This document shows positions 1 through 6,157 of a stretch of 11,850 nucleotides of DNA, in pieces. How positions within the stretch are numbered: position 1 is the first letter of the stretch; each line of letters begins with the position of its first letter. The notes beneath the pieces were generated by a model. That model ran no database searches. It saw only the letters and a list, made by a program, of their open reading frames with translations, and had not been told where the DNA came from. Made by a program: the position numbers and the translations under genes. Source of the stretch: Planctomycetia bacterium (GTDB lineage: Bacteria > Planctomycetota > Planctomycetia > Pirellulales > UBA1268); contig RGBY01000058.1 of the NCBI GenBank assembly GCA_009919445.1, positions 1-11,850 of the forward strand, in the 5' to 3' direction.

Positions 1-593
1 TTGTCCTGGCCTGCTACGGCATGAACTGTGGCATCTATCAGCCTTTTGACAAGGTACGATTCAGCCGCTTCAAAGATGGCACCGAGAGGCTGCACCGAAC
101 CGTGACAGTAGCCGGTGCAAAGATCGTGCACCTTACACCTCCCATTTACGACCAGCGGCCCGACAAACTCGGACCGGCCAGAGGAACAGACTATGACGCC
201 GTCCTCTCAAGATACACCGAATGGCTGCTCTCGAAGCGGGCTGACGGCTGGCTGGTCATTGATGTTCACGGCCCTATGCAGGCGGCCTTGGAACAGGCAC
301 GCCAGACTGCCCCTGATTTTTTCTTCTCCCCTGACACCGTCCACCCTGGCCCAGCTGGCCACTGGCAGATTGCCCGGGCAGTGCTGGATGGCCTTGGTGT
401 GTCTGACAACTGGACCGAGGACCGGGCCGAGGCGTTGCTTCCGCTGGTCACCGAGCGGCTCAATCTGCTGCGCGATGCCTACCTCTCGGCAGCTGGTCAC
501 CAGCGGCCTGGCATCCGCCAGGGACTGCCGCTGGATGAGGCCATTCCTGCTGCCAACAGGCTGACTGAGAAAATTCGTAGTCGCCAGCCGTAA
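1..593 (+). CDS. SGNH/GDSL-family hydrolase, 5'-truncated
   Basis: This is the C-terminal part of an SGNH/GDSL-type esterase or acylhydrolase; the gene begins before the window. The frame is open from base 3, giving VLACYGMNCGIYQPF before the first internal Met at 21. The GMN motif fits block III of SGNH enzymes, whose Asn helps form the oxyanion hole, although the residue after it is Cys where related planctomycete proteins, as I recall them, have Asp. Near the C-terminus, SPDTVHPGPAGHW gives the DxxH pair (catalytic Asp and His) of block V. The catalytic Ser (block I, GDS) would lie upstream and cannot be checked. The stop (591-593) directly abuts the stop of the minus-strand neighbour. The substrate is unknown; in planctomycetes such enzymes often act on secreted or polysaccharide-linked esters, which is only inference here. 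Confidence 0.75.
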   Translation, partial: VLACYGMNCGIYQPFDKVRFSRFKDGTERLHRTVTVAGAKIVHLTPPIYDQRPDKLGPARGTDYDAVLSRYTEWLLSKRADGWLVIDVHGPMQAALEQARQTAPDFFFSPDTVHPGPAGHWQIARAVLDGLGVSDNWTEDRAEALLPLVTERLNLLRDAYLSAAGHQRPGIRQGLPLDEAIPAANRLTEKIRSRQP

Positions 594-2519
594 CTACCGG
601 CTGACCACCTGCGTGTTCAGGCCTGGCGTGTTCGGGGCCGGAGTCGTGCTCGCAGCTGTCGCTGGCACAGCATCGGCTTCCTTCGCCCGCCACCCAACGG
701 CCAGCCACCCGTCGCGGCGAGCGTCCAATTGCTCTAGTGGCAACGGCCCGGCCACAGCCAGATCACCGGGAAGTTCCAGCGGTTCAATCTCGACAACCTC
801 TTTGAAGACCCGACCAAATCGCTTCTGCAAAATCCTCCGCAGGGAGGTTTCCGAAACACTCAACTTGGCCTCGCCCCCCGGCTCAAAGCCTGGCGGGTAA
901 ATCTGCACCTCACCATCACGGACAAGCCGGTGGCTTCCTGCGGCAGACTCAATCTTGTAGGTCACCCAGATATCCATCGCCGGGAACGAACGTTCACCCG
1001 AGGTGTACTCGCTGCCACGGATCGTCAGTTTGAAGCTGCCATCAAAGGCATTGAGTTCAATCGGCTTCCGCTTGGCAAACGTGATCGACCAAGGCGGCTG
1101 ATCAGGGTCACTGGCAAGTGACTCTGGCAAGGCACCATCTCGTTCCTTGAATTGTTTCTCGACAAATTCCTGCGTGATGGTGCGGCCAGCGAGAGTGATT
1201 TCTCCGGCATTATTCACCAGTGACTCATGCAACCTCACGGCCATGACTGCATCTTGGTCAGCCGCCGGTGGCGACGTGAAGGCAGCAATCTGATCAACGA
1301 GTGCCTTCCGGCCGACCACTGCTAGTTGATCGCTGGTGGTACTCATCCGCAGCAACTCGGGATACCAGCCCCGCTCTTGAAGCGGCTGGCGGAACTTCTG
1401 CTGGTAGTCACGCGCGGCCTTGGCGATGGCCTCGCCAGTCTCCTGCTCGAACTCACAACGAACTTTTTCCTGCGCCCGCCGCTCGCTGATTGCCTCAGCC
1501 CGGGGTCGAATCTTGGCAACTTTCTTTTGCACCATCCGCCGGATCATATTTTTGCCAAACCGACTGCGGATGCCGATACCGGTGGTATTGGTAGAGGTGG
1601 AAGCATGGGCTGACGTGGGATCAGCCCAAAGCCGTTCGTCATCGACGTAAATTCGCTTGAACGCCAAGAGTTCGGTGATTCCCTCCGTGCAGACCGTGAC
1701 AGGCCCCTTCGAACTGCGGGTTTGTGCATGATTGGTTGCCGTAAAGTTGAGTTCGGCTACCGCCCGGTCGGCAGATGGCAGAAAGTTGAGCAGGACCATG
1801 CCACTGGTGCGGCCTGTCCCACGAACGGGAGTCCCCAGCACCACATCGTTGACCGCTGCCACCCGATCAACCTTGCGATCAACGGCGGCGGCAAGCACCT
1901 CCTTGTTGATCTGGAGATGGAGATTCGGGCGGTCAACCGCACTTCGAATCCGTGTCACCACGCCGGGAGCCTGCCGCGACTCGGTCAGCCGGGCCAGCAA
2001 CGGCCCGACACCCTCAAGTGATGTCGGCGTCCCTTCTTTGGCTGCTGCTGACACCAGGCTGTCCAGTTTTTCCATTCGCTTCTTATAGGTTTCGGCCGCC
2101 TTCTCGTTTGTTGCTGCCACCGCCACCTCAATCGCAGCGGCGAGTGCCCGGCGAACGGCTACGAACTGATGCATTTCGAGTCCGTTCTCTGAGGCATTGA
2201 AGAGCCGGTACAGTTGGAGAAGAGCACCAACGTCGAGTGACTTTCCTGATGCAGCCTGCTTCTCGAGGAGGGGCCATTCGAGATATTCCCGCCAATCGGC
2301 GCCGCTTTCACTTCGGTCCAACAACCGCTGAAGCGGCTTGATCGATTGACTCAAGTCGTCAGCCGCCTCGGCCATCGCGCCTTCCGCAGGGACGACAAAA
2401 GCGGGCACCTCGCCGAGCGGCTGCTGTTTGAGATCACTGAGATCAACCGCTGGAGACGGAGTCACCCAGGCAAGAGTCAGCAGGAAGGGAACAACGGGCA
2501 AGACAAAAAGGCAACGCAT
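594..2519 (-). CDS. Secreted protein of unknown function (641 aa)
   Basis: I do not recognise a named domain. The N-terminus is a clear signal peptide: Met-Arg, a hydrophobic stretch (residues 3-19), and likely cleavage after SPA near residue 24. The mature protein is therefore probably exported to the periplasm or envelope. Residues 105-160 are Ala-rich and helical. Residues 230-300 look beta-rich, with GRTSGMVLLNFLP and KGPVTVCTEGI. A strongly basic helical segment (about 322-375, with RRMVQKKVAKIRP and ISERRAQEKVRCEFEQETG) may form a coiled coil. The C-terminal third alternates beta-like segments. The overall pattern resembles large secreted hypothetical proteins seen in other planctomycetes. 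The ATG start at 2519 is supported by AAGGGG about eight bases upstream and by the signal peptide. It converges with the SGNH gene with no bases between the stops. Confidence 0.85.
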   Translation of the reverse strand: MRCLFVLPVVPFLLTLAWVTPSPAVDLSDLKQQPLGEVPAFVVPAEGAMAEAADDLSQSIKPLQRLLDRSESGADWREYLEWPLLEKQAASGKSLDVGALLQLYRLFNASENGLEMHQFVAVRRALAAAIEVAVAATNEKAAETYKKRMEKLDSLVSAAAKEGTPTSLEGVGPLLARLTESRQAPGVVTRIRSAVDRPNLHLQINKEVLAAAVDRKVDRVAAVNDVVLGTPVRGTGRTSGMVLLNFLPSADRAVAELNFTATNHAQTRSSKGPVTVCTEGITELLAFKRIYVDDERLWADPTSAHASTSTNTTGIGIRSRFGKNMIRRMVQKKVAKIRPRAEAISERRAQEKVRCEFEQETGEAIAKAARDYQQKFRQPLQERGWYPELLRMSTTSDQLAVVGRKALVDQIAAFTSPPAADQDAVMAVRLHESLVNNAGEITLAGRTITQEFVEKQFKERDGALPESLASDPDQPPWSITFAKRKPIELNAFDGSFKLTIRGSEYTSGERSFPAMDIWVTYKIESAAGSHRLVRDGEVQIYPPGFEPGGEAKLSVSETSLRRILQKRFGRVFKEVVEIEPLELPGDLAVAGPLPLEQLDARRDGWLAVGWRAKEADAVPATAASTTPAPNTPGLNTQVVSR

Positions 2520-2563
2520 GGAGGGGCCCCTTAGGCCAGAAGGCGTGGGAATAGGACATTAAG

Positions 2564-2598
2564 GTGGAGTCTAACGATTTTTCCGGCCCAGACTCCAC
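2564..2598. repeat. Perfect 9-bp inverted repeat upstream of the 641-aa gene
   Basis: GTGGAGTCT (2564-2572) and AGACTCCAC (2590-2598) are perfectly complementary, with a 17-base A/T-then-G/C-rich centre. It lies 45-79 bases upstream of the start of the minus-strand secreted protein. It could be a regulator-binding site or a hairpin in that gene's leader. There is no T-run on either side that would make it an ordinary intrinsic terminator. Confidence 0.6.
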
Positions 2599-2773
2599 AG
2601 CAACTCAGCAACCTGGCCACTGGACGGCTCACGAGAGCGGCAGGCTAAGGCCTTTCAGAAACCAGGGCAGGCCCGTTTCCTCCCCAGATTCTTCTGAAAA
2701 CCATCCATTATTTCCGGCGGAAAGGCGGGGCAGTTGTCCTGCTCCAGCCGGCGACTTCGAATGAGACGGTTTG

Positions 2774-2797
2774 GCGGACAGCCACAAAACTGTCCGC
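2774..2797 (+). repeat. Perfect 8-bp inverted repeat upstream of the CAP-like gene
   Basis: GCGGACAG (2774-2781) and CTGTCCGC (2790-2797) pair perfectly around an eight-base loop CCACAAAA. It lies about 72 bases before the chosen start of the CAP-like secreted protein. This fits an operator or a leader hairpin. No U-tract follows, so terminator function is unlikely. Confidence 0.6.
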
Positions 2798-2869
2798 TGT
2801 TGCTGCGTCGGCGACGTTCGGGCTTCCTGGTGGAAGGAATATGACCTGATGGAAGGAGCAGGGCTGATC

Positions 2870-3757
2870 ATGCTGAACCGACTTTTGCTGCTGCCGATTG
2901 CCCTGCTGGTCTGGGGACATGACATGGCCTGCGGCCACGGTGAGACGGTCCTCTCAGAAGCGGTATCCGAGCAGCCCGCCCTGACTCACCAGACGCTTTC
3001 TGAATCAACCAGCTACGTCGCTGCCCTTAAAACCGCCCGACAACAGGCTGGGATGCTGCTGGTCTCGATCGAGCCGGAGCCTGCGACCACCGCCACTGAC
3101 CCGGTAGCCTGCTACCTCGCTCGTGCCGACGTACGTTCCCGCTTTGCGACCTCATCAACACCCTGGGTTTTCTGTCGGCTCGGCATGAAAGATGGCGGAA
3201 CGCAACTGCTCACTTCCTCGGCCCTGCGTGAACTTCGGCAGGGTCCCGGGGTCTTCGTCGTCGATCAGGCCCATGATGAATGGCTGGGTCGTGTGGTATC
3301 GGTCCTTCCCCGCACAGCGGGAAAGTATTATCAGTTTTCACTTGACGATCTGGGGTTACTTGCCGACCTTCCTGCTGGCTCACTCACGCAGCGGTCAATG
3401 ATTCTTGCTGTCCGCCGTCACCACGAGGCACCACAAAGCACCTGCGGCCGTTGCGACCGTAGACTTGCTGAAGCAGCGGCAGCCCACTCTGCCCATCAGG
3501 CCAGGCTTCAGGTGCAAGGTCACCATGGCTGGGCTACACGGTCACGCCAGCTTGCCACCGGTGGCGGGGCGTCAGAGGTTTGTGCCGAAAGCTGGCCGGA
3601 TCAGGACCTGCTCGATTCCTGCGTCGACTGCGTTGCCTGCTGGCGGCAATCGAGCGGACACTGGCAGGCTGTCAGCGGGCGACAAACTGCCTTTGGCTAT
3701 GACATTCGTCGGAGCAGCAACAGCATTTGGTATGCAACTGGCATCTTCATCCGCTGA
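2870..3757 (+). CDS. Secreted thioredoxin-like / CAP (SCP)-like protein
   Basis: This 295-aa protein resembles a two-part family I know from planctomycetes. After a signal peptide (MLNRLLLLPIALLVWG), residues 45-165 look like a thioredoxin fold: AALKTARQQAGMLLVSIEP, then GVFVVDQAHDEWLGRVVSVLP. There is no CxxC redox site. The C-terminal part resembles a CAP/SCP domain: HSAHQARLQVQGHHGW, EVCAESWPDQDLLDSCVDCVACWRQSSGHW and FGYDIRRSSNSIWYATGIF, with the His, Glu and Ser-x-x-His positions typical of that fold. Its role is unknown, probably outside the cytoplasm. I chose ATG 2870 because it starts the signal peptide and follows GGAAGGAG (2851-2858); ATG 2849, preceded by GGAAGGA, is an alternative adding seven residues. 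The last 11 bases overlap the end of the convergent P-II gene. Confidence 0.8.
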   Translation: MLNRLLLLPIALLVWGHDMACGHGETVLSEAVSEQPALTHQTLSESTSYVAALKTARQQAGMLLVSIEPEPATTATDPVACYLARADVRSRFATSSTPWVFCRLGMKDGGTQLLTSSALRELRQGPGVFVVDQAHDEWLGRVVSVLPRTAGKYYQFSLDDLGLLADLPAGSLTQRSMILAVRRHHEAPQSTCGRCDRRLAEAAAAHSAHQARLQVQGHHGWATRSRQLATGGGASEVCAESWPDQDLLDSCVDCVACWRQSSGHWQAVSGRQTAFGYDIRRSSNSIWYATGIFIR

Positions 3758-4052
3758 CGTCAGTCACCGGGAGAATGAAGACCTTCCCGTCGCCCATTCG
3801 ACCGGTTCGGGCCACCGCCGTGACCTGTTCGACAACCTGATCGAGACTATCTTCGGCAACCCAGCACTGAATCTCGACCTTGGGCAGGAACGCAAGGGAA
3901 CGATCCTGTTCCGTCGTGGCATCGAGGTAGCTTTTCTGACGGCCGTACCCTTTCACCTCACTCACCACCAATGCCTCGACCGGCAAACCGGCGAGTGTTT
4001 CAAGTACACGCTCTGCCAAAAAAGGCTTGACGATGGCGATGACCTGCCGCAC
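3747..4052 (-). CDS. P-II family signal protein, atypical and short (101 aa)
   Basis: This is a P-II (GlnB/GlnK-like) trimeric signalling protein, a cytoplasmic sensor family that normally binds ATP/ADP and 2-oxoglutarate and controls nitrogen or carbon proteins. MRQVIAIVKPF matches the family N-terminus, KGYGRQK (34-40) leads into the T-loop, FLPKVEI follows, and TGRMGDGKVF (83-92) is the B-loop signature. It aligns with E. coli GlnB without gaps. In the T-loop, however, the uridylylated Tyr51 is Arg and the YRGAEY motif is absent (SYLDATTEQDR instead). The chain stops at 101, so the C-loop arginines (101 and 103 in GlnB) are missing. The GTG start at 4052 follows GGAAGGA with nine bases between and gives the canonical N-terminus; an upstream GTG (4115) would add 21 unlike residues. 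No amtB or glnA is adjacent; the upstream neighbour is a ferredoxin. Confidence 0.9.
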   Translation of the reverse strand: MRQVIAIVKPFLAERVLETLAGLPVEALVVSEVKGYGRQKSYLDATTEQDRSLAFLPKVEIQCWVAEDSLDQVVEQVTAVARTGRMGDGKVFILPVTDVSG

Positions 4053-4228
4053 GACGCCACATCCTTCCACGGTCCTTTGCTGCGGCGGGCACCGCAGGCG
4101 TGAAACCACCGGCACGAGGCCGGATGTTGATCACTTGTCGATCAACTTTCGATCTTTGGGAACCCTTGGCGTTCCCGAAGATCGAACCCAAGCCTGCGGT
4201 GACCACGGAGGGCACCGCAGGCGTAAAG
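4053..4228. repeat. Array of five hairpins between ferredoxin and P-II genes
   Basis: Nearly the whole 176-bp spacer is made of consecutive inverted repeats. (i) CTGCGG 4080-4085 / CCGCAG 4092-4097. (ii) CCGGC 4109-4113 / GCCGG 4119-4123. (iii) GTTGATC 4126-4132 / GATCAAC 4140-4146. (iv) 16-bp arms 4148-4163 / 4171-4186 around CCTTGGC, with one G-T pair. (v) GCCTGCGGTG 4192-4201 / CACCGCAGGC 4213-4222. The 15-mer GGGCACCGCAGGCGT occurs twice (4087-4101 and 4210-4224). The P-II ribosome binding site (4061-4068) follows on the minus strand. No T-run accompanies the hairpins, so they look more like REP-type elements, mRNA-stabilising structures or attenuators than simple terminators. Confidence 0.75.
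4148..4186. repeat. Long hairpin (16-bp arms) in the ferredoxin-P-II spacer
   Basis: Arms 4148-4163 and 4171-4186 pair over 16 positions with a single G-T wobble and a seven-base loop CCTTGGC. This is the most stable hairpin of the array. It could stabilise the upstream ferredoxin mRNA or limit read-through into the P-II gene. Both arms contain GATC, as do both arms of the neighbouring hairpin at 4126-4146. Confidence 0.75.
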
Positions 4229-4576
4229 TTAGCTAAAAAAGTTCTCGCCAAACATGTTGACCGGGGGGCAAGTCGTGACGGTGATGTCGCCGTTGACTTT
4301 GGTCTTGCAGGCCAACCGCATGGTTTCTTCATTGCCGATGTAGGCCATCGACACACCCAGCCGGGCTTTTTCAAGCATGCCCTTGGGGTTCGTATTTTCC
4401 ATGCCCTTGGTAATGAGCACCCGACAACTCCCGCACGATCCCATGCCGTGGCAGTTGGCGATCTTGTGGATTCCCGGATAGAGGGCCACGCCTGCGGCCA
4501 GGGCTTCCTTGCGGAGGTTAGCCCCCTCAGGAACTTGAATTTCTTTCTTTTCCGTCGCAAAGGTGATAGTCGGCAT
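4229..4576 (-). CDS. [2Fe-2S] ferredoxin
   Basis: This is a 115-aa soluble ferredoxin-type electron carrier. MPTITFATEKKEIQVPEGANLRKEA is the typical beta-grasp N-terminus (TITF strand, then PEGANLR). Cluster ligands are visible in CHGMGSCGSC (C-x5-C-x2-C), followed after about 30 residues by the fourth Cys in RLACKTKVNGDITV. The spacing resembles adrenodoxin/Isc-type and related [2Fe-2S] ferredoxins. The ATG at 4576 gives the family N-terminus; the upstream Shine-Dalgarno (GAGAG) is modest. A GTG at 4642 would add 22 residues (MEAFARDGYSIGKFLSAHRENP), which is possible but less likely. It lies upstream of the P-II gene on the same strand, separated by the hairpin array, and is divergent from the 84-aa gene. 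The redox partner cannot be told from the context. Confidence 0.9.
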   Translation of the reverse strand: MPTITFATEKKEIQVPEGANLRKEALAAGVALYPGIHKIANCHGMGSCGSCRVLITKGMENTNPKGMLEKARLGVSMAYIGNEETMRLACKTKVNGDITVTTCPPVNMFGENFFS

Positions 4577-4674
4577 AGGATTCTCTCGATGGGCGGACAG
4601 GAATTTCCCGATACTGTAGCCATCCCGGGCAAAGGCTTCCACCGTGGCCCGAATGTCCCCGAAGGAAACAGCGA

Positions 4675-4929
4675 ATGGCGGAATTGTCGAAATATCAGCG
4701 GCAGGTCATCAAAAACTACTACGAAAACCTCGATACGGCGTTGGTTCAGCGGTTGGGGGAGCAGGTGACAGACCTGTATCTCGCCGAGGGCAAAAAGCGG
4801 ACCAAGCTCTGGGAATCGATCACCAAATCGTTGGAAAAGCTCGAAGTTCCCAAATCACGGATCGATCGCGTTGTCGCCTCGGACGATGCCCGTCAACTAG
4901 CCAATCTGCTGCAAGAACTGTGGGGGTAG
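4675..4929 (+). CDS. Small helical protein of unknown function (84 aa)
   Basis: The protein is charged, with no signal peptide or membrane segment, and looks all-helical: an N-terminal helix (LSKYQRQVIKNYYENLDTALVQRLGEQVTDLYLAEG), a basic middle (KKRTKLWESITKSLEKLEVPKSRI) and a C-terminal helix (DDARQLANLLQELWG). I do not recognise a named family. The ATG is well supported by AAGGA (4662-4666), eight bases upstream. It is divergent from the ferredoxin (98-bp spacer) and is followed 17 bases after its stop by a hairpin with TTTT. This suggests a short single-gene transcript. It may be a cytoplasmic adaptor-like protein, but nothing in the sequence proves that. Confidence 0.75.
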   Translation: MAELSKYQRQVIKNYYENLDTALVQRLGEQVTDLYLAEGKKRTKLWESITKSLEKLEVPKSRIDRVVASDDARQLANLLQELWG

Positions 4930-4946
4930 CGGTAGCTGCCTTCGCG

Positions 4947-4979
4947 CCTGCGGTGCCATCCATGGCCACCGCAGGTTTT
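4947..4979 (+). terminator. Terminator-like copy of the CCTGCGGTG palindrome
   Basis: CCTGCGGTG (4947-4955) and CACCGCAGG (4967-4975) form nine perfect pairs around an 11-base loop, followed by TTTT (4976-4979). It sits 17 bases after the stop of the 84-aa gene. The same arms and the same loop length occur at 4192-4222, so this is also a member of a repeated palindrome family. Confidence 0.7.
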
Positions 4980-5076
4980 CCGGATCTGGTTCCAACGACC
5001 GCATCACCTCTTCGTCGTCTAAAAACGACCCGTAAGGAAACCCCGGCCGCAAGCCCGGGGATATGCATCGGCCGAT

Positions 5077-5100
5077 CCCCCGGCTTGCGCCGGGGGTTTT
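5077..5100 (+). terminator. Strong intrinsic terminator
   Basis: CCCCCGGC (5077-5084) and GCCGGGGG (5089-5096) form eight perfect pairs around the tetraloop TTGC, followed directly by TTTT. The hairpin at 5041-5060 is nearly complementary to this one across the centre ATCGGCCGAT, so the whole 5037-5100 stretch can also fold as one large stem. This may make it act in both directions. It insulates thyX from upstream transcription. Confidence 0.85.
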
Positions 5101-5106
5101 CTGTGC

Positions 5107-5132
5107 ACGGGCGAGACCCTGCGCTCGCCCGT
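5107..5132. repeat. 9-bp inverted repeat downstream of the terminator
   Basis: ACGGGCGAG (5107-5115) and CTCGCCCGT (5124-5132) pair perfectly around an eight-base loop ACCCTGCG. There is no T-run after it. It lies between the terminator and the thyX start and could be an extra termination aid or a regulatory site for thyX. Confidence 0.6.
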
Positions 5133-5245
5133 CCGTGAACTGCCTGAGATGGCGTCCTGATGGAGTGTTATCGCCAAAGGTTGCAGGGAATGGCTCGGGC
5201 GTTCATTCTGTGGCTTCACAGTTGCTGTTTTTGCGAGGATTTTCC

Positions 5246-6157
5246 ATGGCTGCCGATTCATCCACCACGTCCACCCCCGTCTCCCTCGATGATCTCCGCT
5301 GGAAGAAATTTCCGGTCCTTGATGACGGCTTTGTGACGCTCGTCGATGTCATGGGAAATGATGCATCGGTCGTCCAGGCTGCACGGGTCAGCTATGGGGA
5401 AGGCACTCGCAAGGTCAGCGACGATCGCCAGCTGATCCGCTACCTGCTTCGGCACGCTCACACCACGCCGTTTGAAATGGCCGAGGTGAAGTTTCTCGTG
5501 CGGGTTCCCATGGACTGCTGGCGGCAGTGGGTCCGCCACCGGACTGCCAACATCAATGAATACTCCACCCGCTACTCGCTGGCCATCGACTCTATGCAGG
5601 CCACCCAGGACGATGGCTGGAGAAGCCAGGCCACCAGCAACCGGCAGGGATCAGCCGGCTTTCTTTCCCCGACGAACGGCCACCCCCTCACCCAGGCCGA
5701 ACAGGAACTCCAGAGTCTGGCTCGACGTGTTTATGAAGAACGTCTCGCCTCCGGCATCGCCCGCGAACAAGCGCGGAAAGACCTCCCCCTGTCGACCTAC
5801 ACGGAAGCCTACTGGAAAGTCGACCTGCACAACCTGCTGCACTTTCTCGCCCTCCGTATGGATAGCCACGCACAACTCGAGATCCGCCGCTATGCCGAAA
5901 CCATCGGCCAAGAAATTATCGCAAAGCTCTTTCCCCTCTGCTGGGAAGCCTTTCTCGACTATCGCTTCCATGCAATGCGGCTGACCCACCTCGATCAGGG
6001 TGTCATCCAGCGACTGGCTGCCGCCGGGAAGGGCTTCCCTGTCGATCAGCAGGCCTTCATGGCCGCTCAGGATGCATCGTGGACAAACCTGGAACGCTGC
6101 CGCGAACGCGATGAATGTCTCGGCAAGCTTGTCTCACTCGGCCTGGTTGCTGAGTGA
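5246..6157 (+). CDS. thyX: Flavin-dependent thymidylate synthase ThyX
   Basis: ThyX makes dTMP from dUMP using methylene-tetrahydrofolate, FAD and NAD(P)H, replacing ThyA; it acts in the cytoplasm as a homotetramer. The protein is 303 aa. The signature RHRxxSxNExSxR appears as RHRTANINEYSTR (97-109), with Asn at the usual Ser position, a variant I recall from other bacterial ThyX proteins. Also visible are ARVSYG (46-51), HTTPFEMAEVKF (72-83), and ARKDLPLSTYTEAYWKVDLHNLLHFLALRMDSHAQLEIRRYA (about 176-217 in two stretches), containing the conserved substrate-binding Arg in QLEIR. The ATG at 5246 follows GAGGA with six bases between; the longer open frame from 5063 crosses the terminator and is not coding. 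The last 24 bases overlap the end of convergent moeA. Confidence 0.98.
   Translation: MAADSSTTSTPVSLDDLRWKKFPVLDDGFVTLVDVMGNDASVVQAARVSYGEGTRKVSDDRQLIRYLLRHAHTTPFEMAEVKFLVRVPMDCWRQWVRHRTANINEYSTRYSLAIDSMQATQDDGWRSQATSNRQGSAGFLSPTNGHPLTQAEQELQSLARRVYEERLASGIAREQARKDLPLSTYTEAYWKVDLHNLLHFLALRMDSHAQLEIRRYAETIGQEIIAKLFPLCWEAFLDYRFHAMRLTHLDQGVIQRLAAAGKGFPVDQQAFMAAQDASWTNLERCRERDECLGKLVSLGLVAE

Larger units (their letters stand above)
2520..2869. other. Divergent intergenic region with inverted repeats
   Basis: This 350-bp spacer separates the divergent 641-aa secreted protein (-) and the CAP-like protein (+), so promoters for both should lie here. I could not pick out a convincing -35/-10 pair on either strand. 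It contains two perfect inverted repeats (2564-2598 and 2774-2797, listed separately) and an odd palindrome TTTCCGGCGGAAA at 2711-2723. No protein-coding gene is apparent. The open frame before 2870 (from a TTG at 2771) lacks signal-peptide character and is better read as leader. Confidence 0.6.
4930..5245. other. Hairpin-rich intergenic region before thyX
   Basis: This spacer of 316 bp between the 84-aa gene and thyX holds no coding gene. From left to right it contains: the palindromic terminator at 4947-4979; a hairpin CCCCGG / CCGGGG (5041-5060); the exact palindrome ATCGGCCGAT (5067-5076); an intrinsic terminator (5077-5100); and a hairpin ACGGGCGAG / CTCGCCCGT (5107-5132). The thyX promoter should lie in 5133-5240. 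TTGCAG at 5181 with CATTCT 17 bases later is a weak candidate only. Confidence 0.7.

Noticed and set aside
3405..4103. Long plus-strand open frame across the CAP-like C-terminus and the P-II gene
   Set aside because: The overlapping frames encode recognisable CAP-like and P-II motifs, while this one has no family features. No frameshift is needed in the CAP-like gene, because its frame runs to the expected IWYATGIF end.
4577..4642. N-terminal extension of the ferredoxin from GTG 4642
   Set aside because: The added residues do not look like a ferredoxin N-terminus, and MPTITF at 4576 fits the fold start. The extension cannot be fully excluded.
5181..5209. Candidate thyX promoter TTGCAG-N17-CATTCT
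   Set aside because: The -10 box matches only three of six positions, which is too weak to list as a feature.
5063..5245. Upstream extension of thyX
   Set aside because: It would translate through an intrinsic terminator and a further hairpin. ATG 5246 has a good ribosome binding site.
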